Origin: Achromobacter anxifer | GTDB lineage: Bacteria; Pseudomonadota; Gammaproteobacteria; Burkholderiales; Burkholderiaceae_B | NCBI RefSeq assembly: GCF_903652925.1 | Contig: NZ_CAHLAR010000010.1 | Span: 1-64,000, forward strand | Direction: 5' to 3' | DNA length: 64,000 nt | Part shown: positions 1 to 7,974 of the stretch, piece after piece | Numbering within the stretch: the first letter of the stretch is position 1 | Layout of the letters: each line of letters opens with the position of its first letter | Notes under the pieces: generated by a model | What the model was told of the DNA's origin: nothing | The model's database searches: none | What the model saw: only the letters and a program-made list of their open reading frames with translations | Translations under genes and position numbers: made by a program

Positions 1-591
1 GGCTTCCACGTCGCGGCGCACGATGCGGCCGTGCGGGCCGGTGCCGGCCACGGCCAGCAGGTCCACATGCCATTGCGCGGCCAGGCGGCGCGCCAGCGGA
101 CTGGCGAACAGGCGTCCGCCGGGAACCGCAGCGTTGTCCGCGGCGGCCCCGGCGCGAGGCGCGGTTGCGGCGCCGGCTGGAGCAGAGGCAGTAGAGCCGT
201 TGACCGAGGTCGGAGCAGGGGCGGGAGTAGCGGCGGCAGCGCTGCCGGCCGGAACCACGGCGCAAGCGGCGGCAGCGGCCGGGACAGCCGCGGCGGGCTG
301 CGCGGCGCCGGCTTCGGCCAGCGCGCGGTCGATGGCCGAGGCGTCCTCGCCCTGCGCCAACAGCACGCCGATCACGGTGTTCACCGGCACCGAGGCGGCG
401 CCGGCCTGGACCACGATGCGGCCCAGCACGCCGGCCTGTTCGGCATTGATCTCGACGATGGCCTTCTCGGTTTCGATTTCCGCCAGCGCGTCGCCCACGG
501 CGACCGTGTCGCCTTCTTTCTTGAGCCACTGGTGCAGCGTGCCGCCCGAGGTGTCGGCTGCAACGGAGGGGAGCTTGATGAGGTGTGCCAC
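1..591 (-). CDS. Dihydrolipoamide acyltransferase (E2) of a 2-oxoacid dehydrogenase, N-terminal part
   Basis: This is the E2 core that takes the acyl group made by the E1 encoded just upstream and passes it to CoA. The N-terminal lipoyl domain has the ETEKA motif, with the lipoyl-acceptor lysine near residue 43. An Ala/Pro-rich linker follows (about residues 90-150), and then a peripheral subunit-binding domain containing GTGPHGRIVRRDV. The catalytic domain lies beyond the window edge. The start is GTG at 591, preceded by AGGACG and 10 bp after the VOC stop. It is the last visible gene of the operon. A lipoamide dehydrogenase (E3) gene may follow outside the window, but this cannot be seen. 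Confidence 0.9.
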   Translation of the reverse strand, partial: MAHLIKLPSVAADTSGGTLHQWLKKEGDTVAVGDALAEIETEKAIVEINAEQAGVLGRIVVQAGAASVPVNTVIGVLLAQGEDASAIDRALAEAGAAQPAAAVPAAAAACAVVPAGSAAAATPAPAPTSVNGSTASAPAGAATAPRAGAAADNAAVPGGRLFASPLARRLAAQWHVDLLAVAGTGPHGRIVRRDVEA

Positions 592-601
592 GATGTTCGT
601 C

Positions 602-1087
602 CTATTCTGCGGCGCCGGCCAGGTCGGGCCGGTAGGTGGCGGGATCGTCGTATTCGACCAGTTCCAGCACATTGCCTTCGGGGTCGCGGAAGAACGCCAG
701 CCAGGTGCCGGGACGCACTTCCATGGGCGCCGGCTTGCTGTCGAAAACCACGCCCTTGGCTTCCAGGTCGCGCACCACGCCGGGCAGGTCGCGCACGATG
801 AAGGTCAGGTAGGTGGCGCCCTGGCGGTCCAGGATGGCCGCGCCGCGCGCCGCGGCTTCGGGCGCGGCGGCGGGCTGCAGCAGCTTGATGCGTTCGCCGT
901 AGCTGGTCTGCAGGCGCGCCACGTCGTAGCCATGGCGCGTCAGGCCGGTAGCCTGCGCCTTGTCGGCCGGCACGTTCACGCGGTTGACGAGCTTCAGGCC
1001 CACGACGCCGGTATAGAACGCCAGCAGCGCGTCCAGGTCGGCGCAGCAGATGCCGACTTCCATCGGCACGGTCATGTGCAGGGTCAT
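602..1087 (-). CDS. VOC (glyoxalase/dioxygenase superfamily) protein
   Basis: A 161-residue single VOC protein with the usual paired beta-alpha-beta-beta-beta modules. The first begins PMEVGICCADLDALLAFY and the second ends FRDPEGNVLELVEY, with the C-terminal metal-ligand Glu in place. At the usual first metal-ligand position (His before V-G-I) this protein has Glu, so metal use or chemistry may differ from glyoxalase I. The ATG overlaps the E1 stop codon as ATGA, so translation is coupled to E1. Lying between E1 and E2, it probably acts on the substrate or product of that complex. The reaction is unknown. Confidence 0.85.
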   Translation of the reverse strand: MTLHMTVPMEVGICCADLDALLAFYTGVVGLKLVNRVNVPADKAQATGLTRHGYDVARLQTSYGERIKLLQPAAAPEAAARGAAILDRQGATYLTFIVRDLPGVVRDLEAKGVVFDSKPAPMEVRPGTWLAFFRDPEGNVLELVEYDDPATYRPDLAGAAE

Positions 1088-3267
1088 GCCTGTTCTCCCA
1101 GGTCGGCCAGCACGTCGGCCAGGCCGGCCATGACTTCCTCGGTGTCGGCGAAGGCCGCGCGCTCCAGCACCTTGGAGATGCTGGGCGAGGCTTCGCCGCC
1201 GGTCACGCGCTTGACCGGCTGGTCCAGCCAGTCGAAGTAGCGGCGCTGGATCTCGTCGGCCAGCATGGCGCCGTAGGAGGTGCCGCGCGCGCCTTGCTCC
1301 ACGATCAGCACGTTGTTGGTCTTCATGATGCTGGCGCCGATGGTGTCCCAGTCCAGGCTGGCGCGGTCCAGCGTGCGCAGGTCGATGACTTCGGCGTCCA
1401 CGCCGGCGGCTTCCGCCGCCTTGAGCGCGCGGCTGACCATGGACAGGTAGGTCAGGATGGTGACCTTGTTGCCTGCGCGGCGCACGCGCGCCTTGCCGAA
1501 CGGAATGGCGTAGTCCAGATCGTCCGCGGGCACCTCGCCCGAGGACGCGTACAGGTCCACGTGCTCGATCACCAGCACCGGGTCCTTGGAGGCCAGCGCG
1601 GTGTTCATCAGGCCGACGTATTCGTAGGGCGTGGACGGCGCGACCACGCGCCAGCCGGGCGCGGTGGCGAAGATGCCGGCCGGGTCCATCGAGTGCTGCG
1701 AGCCGTAGCCCGTGCCCATGGCGACCTTGGTGCGCAGCACGAAGGGCACGTCGATGTCGCCGCCGAACATGTGGCGGGCCTTGCCGATCTGGTTGAAGAT
1801 CTGGTCGGCCGCGACCCACATGAAGTCGGGATACATGAACTCCACGATGGGCCGGTAGCGGCCATCCATGGCCAGGCCGCCGCCCAGGCCGGCGAAGGCA
1901 TTCTCGGAAATGGGAGTGCCCAGCACGCGGTCGGGATACTTGTCCTTCAGGCCGCGCGTGGCGCCGTTGGTGCCGCCCTTCAGACGGTGCACGTCCTCGC
2001 CCAGCACCACCACGCCGGGGTCGGTTTCCATGCGGCGGTCCAGCACGTCGGCCACCGCGTCCACGAACTTGCGCTCGGTGGACTGGCCGGCGTGGTCGGC
2101 GGCTTCCTGGTAGCGCAGGCCGGCCAGTTCCGAGCCGTCGCTGCGCAGGCCCACGTCGCGGAAGTCCGGGCTGGGCCAGAGGTCGGCGCGCACGCGGCGC
2201 TTGCCGCCGTCGGCGGCTTCGGTCAGGCGGCCGGAAACGTCCTTCATCACGTCCTTGCAGCGCTGGCGCAGGGCGTCGACTTCGGCTTGCGTGATGAGTT
2301 GGCGGCCGATCATTTCCGCGGCGATCCTGTCCAGCGGGTCGCGGCGGCGCCATTGCGCTTCCTCGTCCTTGCTGCGGTAGCCGAAGGCGCTGCCGGGGAA
2401 GGGGCCGTTCTGGTGGAAGAAGCGGTACACGTCCACTTCCACGATGGTGGGACCGTTGCCGGCGCGCATGTGCGCCACGGCTTCGGACATGGCCAGGTAG
2501 ACCGCCAGCGGGTCCATGCCGTCGACCTTCCAGGACGGAATGTTGAAGGCCAGGCCGCGCGCCGACAGGCGCGGTTCGGCGGTGGACTCTTCGACCGTGG
2601 TGGACACGGCGTAGCGGTTGTTCTCGATGAAGAAGCACAGCGGCGTCTTCCAGGCCGCGGTCAGGTTCATGGTCTCCAGCACGGAGCCGATGTTGACCGC
2701 GCCATCGCCGAAATAGGTCACGGCAACGCGGTCGGTGCCGGCGTGCTTGTGCGCCCAGCCCGCGCCGGCGGCCAGCGGCACGCCGCCGCCGACGATGGCG
2801 TTGGTGCCCAGCGCGCCCGCCTCCAGCCAGCGCAGGTGCATGCTGCCGCCGCGGCCGCGGCAGTAACCCTGGGCCAGGCCCATGATCTCGGCCAGCGTCT
2901 TCTGCAGCACTTCGTCGATGGCGGGCGTGAGCGGATTGCGCGGGTCCAGGCCCAGCGGCGCGACGTGCTGCAGGGCCTTGGCCAGGAACTGGTGGTGACC
3001 GCGGTGCGAACCGTTGATCTGGTCGCCGGCGCCCAGCGCCAGCACGGAGCCGACCGCGCCGCCTTCCTGGCCCACGGACGAGTGCGCGGGGCCGTGCACC
3101 AGGCCTTCGGCGGCCAGATCGAGCACGGCTTCTTCAAAGGCGCGGATCCAGTGCAGCTGGGTCAGCATGGTGCCCAGCAGGGCCGGGTCCGCCTGTTGCC
3201 AGTCCTTGGCGTCTACCGTCAGTTGCCGCCAGGGCGCTTGGGGCTCAAGCGGTTGGTGGGTGGCCAT
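1084..3267 (-). CDS. Fused E1 alpha-beta subunit of a thiamine-dependent 2-oxoacid dehydrogenase
   Basis: A 727-residue protein joining both E1 subunits, which are separate in most branched-chain or acetoin-type complexes. The alpha half (about 1-340) has HSSVGQEGG and the thiamine-diphosphate motif GDGAVN (187) to NN (216-217). The beta half (about 385-727) has VVVLGEDV, the PISENAFAGLGGGLAMDG segment and a C-terminal transketolase domain. It would decarboxylate a 2-oxo acid and acylate the E2 lipoyl group. The start is ATG at 3267 with GGAG eight bases upstream. A longer reading frame runs back into the SDR gene but has no support. The substrate cannot be read from sequence. Confidence 0.92.
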   Translation of the reverse strand: MATHQPLEPQAPWRQLTVDAKDWQQADPALLGTMLTQLHWIRAFEEAVLDLAAEGLVHGPAHSSVGQEGGAVGSVLALGAGDQINGSHRGHHQFLAKALQHVAPLGLDPRNPLTPAIDEVLQKTLAEIMGLAQGYCRGRGGSMHLRWLEAGALGTNAIVGGGVPLAAGAGWAHKHAGTDRVAVTYFGDGAVNIGSVLETMNLTAAWKTPLCFFIENNRYAVSTTVEESTAEPRLSARGLAFNIPSWKVDGMDPLAVYLAMSEAVAHMRAGNGPTIVEVDVYRFFHQNGPFPGSAFGYRSKDEEAQWRRRDPLDRIAAEMIGRQLITQAEVDALRQRCKDVMKDVSGRLTEAADGGKRRVRADLWPSPDFRDVGLRSDGSELAGLRYQEAADHAGQSTERKFVDAVADVLDRRMETDPGVVVLGEDVHRLKGGTNGATRGLKDKYPDRVLGTPISENAFAGLGGGLAMDGRYRPIVEFMYPDFMWVAADQIFNQIGKARHMFGGDIDVPFVLRTKVAMGTGYGSQHSMDPAGIFATAPGWRVVAPSTPYEYVGLMNTALASKDPVLVIEHVDLYASSGEVPADDLDYAIPFGKARVRRAGNKVTILTYLSMVSRALKAAEAAGVDAEVIDLRTLDRASLDWDTIGASIMKTNNVLIVEQGARGTSYGAMLADEIQRRYFDWLDQPVKRVTGGEASPSISKVLERAAFADTEEVMAGLADVLADLGEQA

Positions 3268-3305
3268 GAGTGAATCTCCAGAGATGTGTGTATGCGTTCT
3301 TGCGA

Positions 3306-4094
3306 TTAGAGGTAGCTGTAGCGGCTCCAGCCGCCGTCGGCCACCAGGGTGTGTCCGTTGATGTAGGCGGCCTGGCGCGAGGCCAGGAACACCGCCAGGT
3401 CGGCCATTTCGGCCGGCTGCGCTAGGCGGCGCAGCGGCGTGCGCTGCTTGAGGCGCTCGGGGTCGAGGCGGCCGCGCGCGGCCAGGTCGCGCACCAGGTC
3501 CGTTTCCACGTAGCCCGGCGCCAACGCGTTCACGCGCACGCCCGCGGGGCCCCATTCCACTGCCAGGGTCTCGGTCAGCAGCACCACCGCGCCTTTGGTG
3601 GCGCAATAGGCGGCGCGGTCCGGCGCCGCCACCACGCCGTACATGGAGGCCAGGTTGATGATGGTGCCGGCGCCCGCGGGCACCATGCGGCGGCCGGCGG
3701 CCTGGGCGCACAGGAACACGCCGGTCAGGTTGATGTCGACGGCGCGGCGCCATTCGTCCACGCTGACTTCCAGCGTGGGCTTGTTGGCCGAGACGCCGGC
3801 GTTGTTGACCAGCACGTCGATGCGGCCCCAGGCCTTTTCGACCTGCGCGAAGGCCTGCTCGACCGCATCGGCGTCGGTGACCGAGGCCTGCACGGCCAGG
3901 GCTTCGGCGCCCAGCGCGGCCAGGCCGGCGACGGCTGCGTCCAGGGCCGTGGCGTCCATGTCCAGCAGCGCCACGCGCGCGCCCTGGCGGGCGAAGGCCT
4001 GCGCCGTGGCCAGACCTATGCCCTTGGCGCCGCCGGTGATCACGACGCTCTGGCCGCGCAGGTCGGGATGGATGACTTCTGAGGTTTGGTCCAA
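3306..4094 (-). CDS. SDR family NAD(P)-dependent oxidoreductase
   Basis: A classical short-chain dehydrogenase of 262 residues. It has the cofactor motif TGGAKGIG near residue 21, NNAG, the catalytic YCATK (YxxxK) and a C-terminal GHTLVADGG. The start is taken as TTG at 4094, with AGAGG spaced eight bases upstream. The in-frame ATG at 4172 would overlap the preceding ATP-binding gene by 41 bases and adds a non-homologous leader. It lies between livF and the E1 gene in the same operon, so it probably oxidises an imported hydroxylated substrate before the 2-oxoacid dehydrogenase acts. Substrate unknown. Confidence 0.88.
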   Translation of the reverse strand: MDQTSEVIHPDLRGQSVVITGGAKGIGLATAQAFARQGARVALLDMDATALDAAVAGLAALGAEALAVQASVTDADAVEQAFAQVEKAWGRIDVLVNNAGVSANKPTLEVSVDEWRRAVDINLTGVFLCAQAAGRRMVPAGAGTIINLASMYGVVAAPDRAAYCATKGAVVLLTETLAVEWGPAGVRVNALAPGYVETDLVRDLAARGRLDPERLKQRTPLRRLAQPAEMADLAVFLASRQAAYINGHTLVADGGWSRYSYL

Positions 4095-4131
4095 GATGTG
4101 TGCCTCTTTGATAGGTGTGCGCGCCGGCGGA

Positions 4132-4851
4132 TCAGACCGCCAGCCATTCCTGGACGACGTCCTGGCGCTCATGCAGCTGCGCGGGCGGTCCTTCGAAAAC
4201 GATGCGGCCGTGGCCCATCACGCTGACGCGGGTGGAGACCTTCAGCGCGATGGTCAGCTTCTGTTCCACCAGCACCACGGACACGCCGCGCTTGTGGATG
4301 TCGCGGATCACGTCGGCGATCACTTCCACGATCTTCGGCGCCAGGCCTTCGGTGGGTTCGTCGATCAGCATGACCTTGGGATTGCCCAGCAGCGAACGGC
4401 ACATGGTCAGCATCTGCTGTTCGCCGCCAGACAGGTTGCCGGCCTTGGTGCCGCGGCGCTCCTTCAGGCGCGGGAAGTAGTCGAACATCTGCTCGACCGA
4501 CCAGAAAGGCGCGTCGTCGCGCCTGGGCTGTTCGCCCATGCGCAGGTTCTCGTCCACGGTCAGGTTGGCGAACACCTCGCGCTCTTCCGGCACGAAGCCC
4601 AGGCCGGCGCGGGCGACCTCGAAGGGACGCTTGTTGGTGATGTCGCGGCCTTCGATGCTGATGCGGCCGCCGGTCACGTCCACCAGCCCCATGATGCTTT
4701 TCATGGTGGTGGAGCGGCCGGCGCCGTTGCGGCCCAGCAGGCTCACGACTTCGCCGCGGCCGACCGTCAGGTCGATGCCGTGCAGGATGTGGCTCTTGCC
4801 GTAGTGGGCGTGCACGCCTTGCAGGCTCAGCAAGGGGGATTGCGTCGTCAT
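4132..4851 (-). CDS. livF: LIV-type ABC transporter ATP-binding protein LivF, with Arg in the Walker A motif
   Basis: A 239-residue LivF-type ATPase that would power uptake by the adjacent LivHM permease. The signature LSGGEQQ, Walker B VMLIDEPTEGLAP and switch region are intact. The Walker A reads GRNGAGRST, so the nucleotide-binding Lys is replaced by Arg; the codon on the coding strand is CGC. The paired LivG keeps a normal Walker A, so the transporter may be an asymmetric ATPase. The ATG overlaps the livG stop as ATGA. The gene is otherwise full length with no frameshift, which argues against a pseudogene. Confidence 0.92.
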   Translation of the reverse strand: MTTQSPLLSLQGVHAHYGKSHILHGIDLTVGRGEVVSLLGRNGAGRSTTMKSIMGLVDVTGGRISIEGRDITNKRPFEVARAGLGFVPEEREVFANLTVDENLRMGEQPRRDDAPFWSVEQMFDYFPRLKERRGTKAGNLSGGEQQMLTMCRSLLGNPKVMLIDEPTEGLAPKIVEVIADVIRDIHKRGVSVVLVEQKLTIALKVSTRVSVMGHGRIVFEGPPAQLHERQDVVQEWLAV

Positions 4852-5600
4852 ACCGTTTCCTCTCCCAGGTAGGCTTCGCGCACGCGGGCGTCGCCGCGGA
4901 TGTCGGCAGGCGTGCCGGTGGCGAGGATTTCGCCGTAGACCAGCACGCTGATGCGGTCGGCCAGCGAGAACACCACCTGCATGTCGTGCTCCACGATCAG
5001 CAGCGTGCAGTCGCGGGTCACGTCCTTGATCAGTTCGACCGTGTAGTCCACCTCGTGCTGCGACATGCCGGCCATGGGTTCGTCCAGCAGGATGACTCTG
5101 GGGCGCGAGGCCAGCGTCATGCCGATTTCCAGCGAGCGCTGTTCCGAATAGTTCAGGTCGCCGGCGGCGGTGTGCTGCTTGTCGGCCAGCCGCACCTTTT
5201 CCAGCAGCCGGTCCACGTCCTCGTTGACGGCGCGGTTGCGCGCGATGGGACGCCAGAAGTTGTAGACCAGGCCATGCATGCGCAGCACCGCCAGCCTCAG
5301 GTTCTCGCGCACCGACAGGCGCGGGAACACGTTGGTGATCTGGAACGAGCGGGCCAGGCCCAGGCGGTTGATGCGTTCAGGCGGCAGGCCGCCGATGGAG
5401 CGCGAATGCAGGCTGATGTCGCCCGAGGTCGGCGCGAACGAGCCCGACATCAGGTGGAACAGGGTGGACTTGCCCGCGCCGTTCGGGCCGATGACGGCGT
5501 GGCGTTCGCCGGCTTCGACCTTCAGGTTCACGCCGCGGATGATCTGCGCGTCGCCGAAGGACTTGCGCACATCGGTCAGGGTCAGGATCTCGTGGCTCAT
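4848..5600 (-). CDS. livG: LIV-type ABC transporter ATP-binding protein LivG
   Basis: A 250-residue LivG-type ATPase with a canonical Walker A (GPNGAGKST), Walker B VILLDEPMAGMS and the family's long insert between Walker A and the signature. The signature is the relaxed form NYSEQ. The start is ATG at 5600, overlapping the livM stop as ATGA; an in-frame start at 5645 would intrude into livM. It pairs with LivF to energise import by LivHM. The preceding binding protein and following catabolic genes suggest a carbon-compound importer rather than a leucine transporter. Confidence 0.93.
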   Translation of the reverse strand: MSHEILTLTDVRKSFGDAQIIRGVNLKVEAGERHAVIGPNGAGKSTLFHLMSGSFAPTSGDISLHSRSIGGLPPERINRLGLARSFQITNVFPRLSVRENLRLAVLRMHGLVYNFWRPIARNRAVNEDVDRLLEKVRLADKQHTAAGDLNYSEQRSLEIGMTLASRPRVILLDEPMAGMSQHEVDYTVELIKDVTRDCTLLIVEHDMQVVFSLADRISVLVYGEILATGTPADIRGDARVREAYLGEETV

Positions 5601-6865
5601 TTTGCGGCCTCCAGCGCCGGCGCGGCCTGGTCGTCGTCGCGCCACAGGGCCAGCGCCCAGCGGCAGGCGGCCAGGCCCGCGGCGAACAGCGCCAGCGGAA
5701 TCAGCCAGGTCGACAGCGCCAGCGGCGCCCAGTCGTGGCCGAACAGGGAAATGTCGGGCCAGCCGGCCTCGGGGTTCATCGCCAGCAGCGAACGGTAGTC
5801 GCGGGCGAACATGCGTTGCAGCAGTTCCACCGTGAAGACCGTGGCGCAGGTCAGCAGCAGGCCGCCCGCGACCGACACCGCGGCGCGCGGCAGCCAGTTG
5901 CCCAGGCCGCGCTCGCGCAGCGAGCGGGCTGAGCCCTGCACCAGGCCGACCAGGCCGTCCGGCACGAACAGCATCACCAGCACGAACAGGATGCCCTGGT
6001 ACAGCAGCCAGGAACGGGTGATGTCGGCCAGGGTCTGCGACAGGAAGGTCAGGATGGACGCGCCCAGCACCGGGCCGAGGAAGGCGTTGACGCCGCCGAT
6101 GTAGGCGAACAGCACCGCGTCGGTGGACAGCTTGACGTCGAACAGCACGTAGTTGCCGGCCTCGATGTTCAGCGCCTGCAGGCCGCCGGCGATGCCGGCG
6201 AACATGGCGGACAGCGCGAACACCAGGGTCTTGAGCGTGTGCGGCCGGTAGCCCAGGTAGCGCAGGCGGTGGGCGTTCTCGCGCAGGCCCAGCGTCAGCC
6301 GGCCCAGCGGGGTGCGCGTCAGGCCGTAAAGCGCGGCCAGCGACACCAGCACCCAGGCCAGCACCAGGAAATAGACTTCGATGTCGGAACCGAAGGTGAA
6401 GCCCCAGGCCGGCATGCGCATGGCGGACACGCCCGCCTCGCCGCCGAATACGCCCTTCAAGTGCGGCGCCAGCGCGTGCAGCAGTTCAGCCAGCGCCAGC
6501 GTGATCATGGCGAAGTACACGCCGGCGCGCATGGTGGCGAACCAGCCCGCGACCAGGCCGAACAGCAGGCCGGCCACGCCGCCCGCCAGCGGCATCAGCG
6601 GCGTTGGCAAGAGGCCCGCGCCGCCCAGCGCGTTCATGGCGTGGATGGTGGCGAAGGTGCCCACGCCGAAGTAGGCGGCGTGGCCGAAGGACAGCATGCC
6701 GCCCTGGCCCGCCAGCAGGTTGAAGGCGCAGGCGAACAGCGCGGCGATCAGCATCTGCACCGCCGCCACCAGCTGGCCCGGAGGCAGCAGCCAGGGCAGG
6801 GCGCATAGCGCGGCCACGCACAGGATCAGGACGAGGATTGCGGAAGTGTTGCGGGTCTGGCTCAT
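5597..6865 (-). CDS. livM: LIV-type ABC permease LivM with a C-terminal extension
   Basis: An inner-membrane permease of 422 residues. The N-terminal part of about 310 residues is a standard LivM domain with several membrane segments, the GGMLSFGHAAYFGVG motif and the EAA-like region near ENAHRLRYLGY. About 100 further residues follow with two more hydrophobic segments (near AAVSVAGGLLLTCATVF and LSTWLIPLALFAAGLAACRW). Typical LivM proteins are 300-360 residues, so the tail is unusual. The start is ATG at 6865, which overlaps the livH stop as ATGA. It forms the translocation channel with LivH. Confidence 0.92.
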   Translation of the reverse strand: MSQTRNTSAILVLILCVAALCALPWLLPPGQLVAAVQMLIAALFACAFNLLAGQGGMLSFGHAAYFGVGTFATIHAMNALGGAGLLPTPLMPLAGGVAGLLFGLVAGWFATMRAGVYFAMITLALAELLHALAPHLKGVFGGEAGVSAMRMPAWGFTFGSDIEVYFLVLAWVLVSLAALYGLTRTPLGRLTLGLRENAHRLRYLGYRPHTLKTLVFALSAMFAGIAGGLQALNIEAGNYVLFDVKLSTDAVLFAYIGGVNAFLGPVLGASILTFLSQTLADITRSWLLYQGILFVLVMLFVPDGLVGLVQGSARSLRERGLGNWLPRAAVSVAGGLLLTCATVFTVELLQRMFARDYRSLLAMNPEAGWPDISLFGHDWAPLALSTWLIPLALFAAGLAACRWALALWRDDDQAAPALEAAK

Positions 6866-7803
6866 GCCTGCTCTCCCTTCAGGCCCGAGGGCTTGACCAG
6901 CAGCACCACCAGCATCAGCAGGAAGGGCAGGGTCGCGGCCAGGCTGGAGATCTTCACGGTCATCAGGCCGCCCACGCTTTCGGCCCACTCGCCGGCGCCG
7001 AACAGGCCGAACAGGGACGCCAGGCTGGCGTCGATGCCGACCGAGAAGGAGCTGATCAGGCCGATCAGCAGCGAGGCGATCATGGCGCCTTCGAGCGAAC
7101 CCAGGCCGCCCACCACGACCACGACGAACACCAGCACGCCGAGTTCCAGCGCCATGTTGGGGTTGGTGGTGTAGAAGGCGCCCGCCACCGCGCCGGCCAG
7201 GCCGGCCATGGCGGCGCCCACGCCGAACACGCTCATGAACACCAGGGGCACGTTATGGCCCAGCGCTTCCGCCATGCGCGGACGGTAGATGGCCGAACGC
7301 ACCACGATGCCGACGCGGGTGCGCGACAGCAGCAGATAGATCACGGCGAACATCGCCAGCGACACGCCGCCCATCAGCAGGCGGTAGAAGGGGTAGTCGG
7401 CGTCGAACACGCGGAAGGCGGCGAAGTTGAGGAACTGCGGCACGCGGTAGTCGACCGGGAAGTCGCCGTAGAACAGCTTGATCAGCTCGGCCACGATGAA
7501 GGCCAGGCCGAAGGTCACCAGCAGTTCCTGCGCATGGCCGAACTTGTGGACGCGGCGCAGGAAGTAGCGTTCCACGCCCATGCCCAGCAGGCCGGAGATG
7601 AGGGTGGCCAGGACCAGCGCGGCCCAGAAGCCGATGACGGGCGTCAGGGTGTAGGCGGCATAGGCGCCTATCATGTAGAACGAGGCGTGCGCGAAGTTGA
7701 GCACGCCCATCATGCCGAAAATCAGTGTCAGGCCTGCCGACACCATGAATAGCAGCAGGCCGTAAATCACGCCGTTCAACAGCGAGACGGTAAAGTATTC
7801 CAT
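6862..7803 (-). CDS. livH: LIV-type ABC permease LivH
   Basis: A 313-residue integral membrane permease with about eight hydrophobic segments and the conserved LivH motifs LTLIFGMMGVLNFAHASFYMIG near the N-terminus and GGLGSLEGAMIASLLIG near the C-terminus. A GGAG ribosome site precedes the ATG. It lies 171 bp after the binding-protein gene, separated from it by a strong hairpin, and overlaps livM. Together the four genes make a complete importer of the hydrophobic amino acid transporter (HAAT) family. Its ligand is set by the upstream binding protein and is not known. Confidence 0.93.
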   Translation of the reverse strand: MEYFTVSLLNGVIYGLLLFMVSAGLTLIFGMMGVLNFAHASFYMIGAYAAYTLTPVIGFWAALVLATLISGLLGMGVERYFLRRVHKFGHAQELLVTFGLAFIVAELIKLFYGDFPVDYRVPQFLNFAAFRVFDADYPFYRLLMGGVSLAMFAVIYLLLSRTRVGIVVRSAIYRPRMAEALGHNVPLVFMSVFGVGAAMAGLAGAVAGAFYTTNPNMALELGVLVFVVVVVGGLGSLEGAMIASLLIGLISSFSVGIDASLASLFGLFGAGEWAESVGGLMTVKISSLAATLPFLLMLVVLLVKPSGLKGEQA

Positions 7804-7926
7804 GTCCGCTCCAGGATTCTTGCGCTAAGACGACGGACGTCTTGCGAGCGATTGCGCACCAGGGTTTTTCCGGCCCGCGCCGGGGGTGCGCTTATTGGGG
7901 TTGCCAGGGGCGATGAGGGGTTGCGG

Positions 7927-7965
7927 GCGGCCGGACCGTCACGCGCAAGCTGACGGTCCGGCCGC
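7927..7965 (-). promoter_or_regulatory. Strong intercistronic stem-loop between binding-protein gene and livH
   Basis: A perfect 15-bp inverted repeat, GCGGCCGGACCGTCA and its complement, around a 9-nt loop. It starts 10 bases after the binding-protein stop codon. No T-run follows on the coding strand. It is therefore more likely a 3'-end stabiliser or attenuator that keeps binding-protein mRNA above permease mRNA than a complete terminator. Confidence 0.65.
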
Positions 7966-7974
7966 GCTAACCCA

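Noticed and set aside
1294-3273. A long plus-strand open frame of about 660 codons opposite the E1 gene
   Set aside because: Antisense frames stay open in GC-rich coding DNA; it is rich in His, Ala and Gly with no family motif, whereas the minus strand is a clear E1 enzyme.
3268-3753. Possible N-terminal extension of the E1 gene to 3753
   Set aside because: It overlaps the SDR gene in the same direction, lacks family sequence, and ATG 3267 has a good ribosome site.
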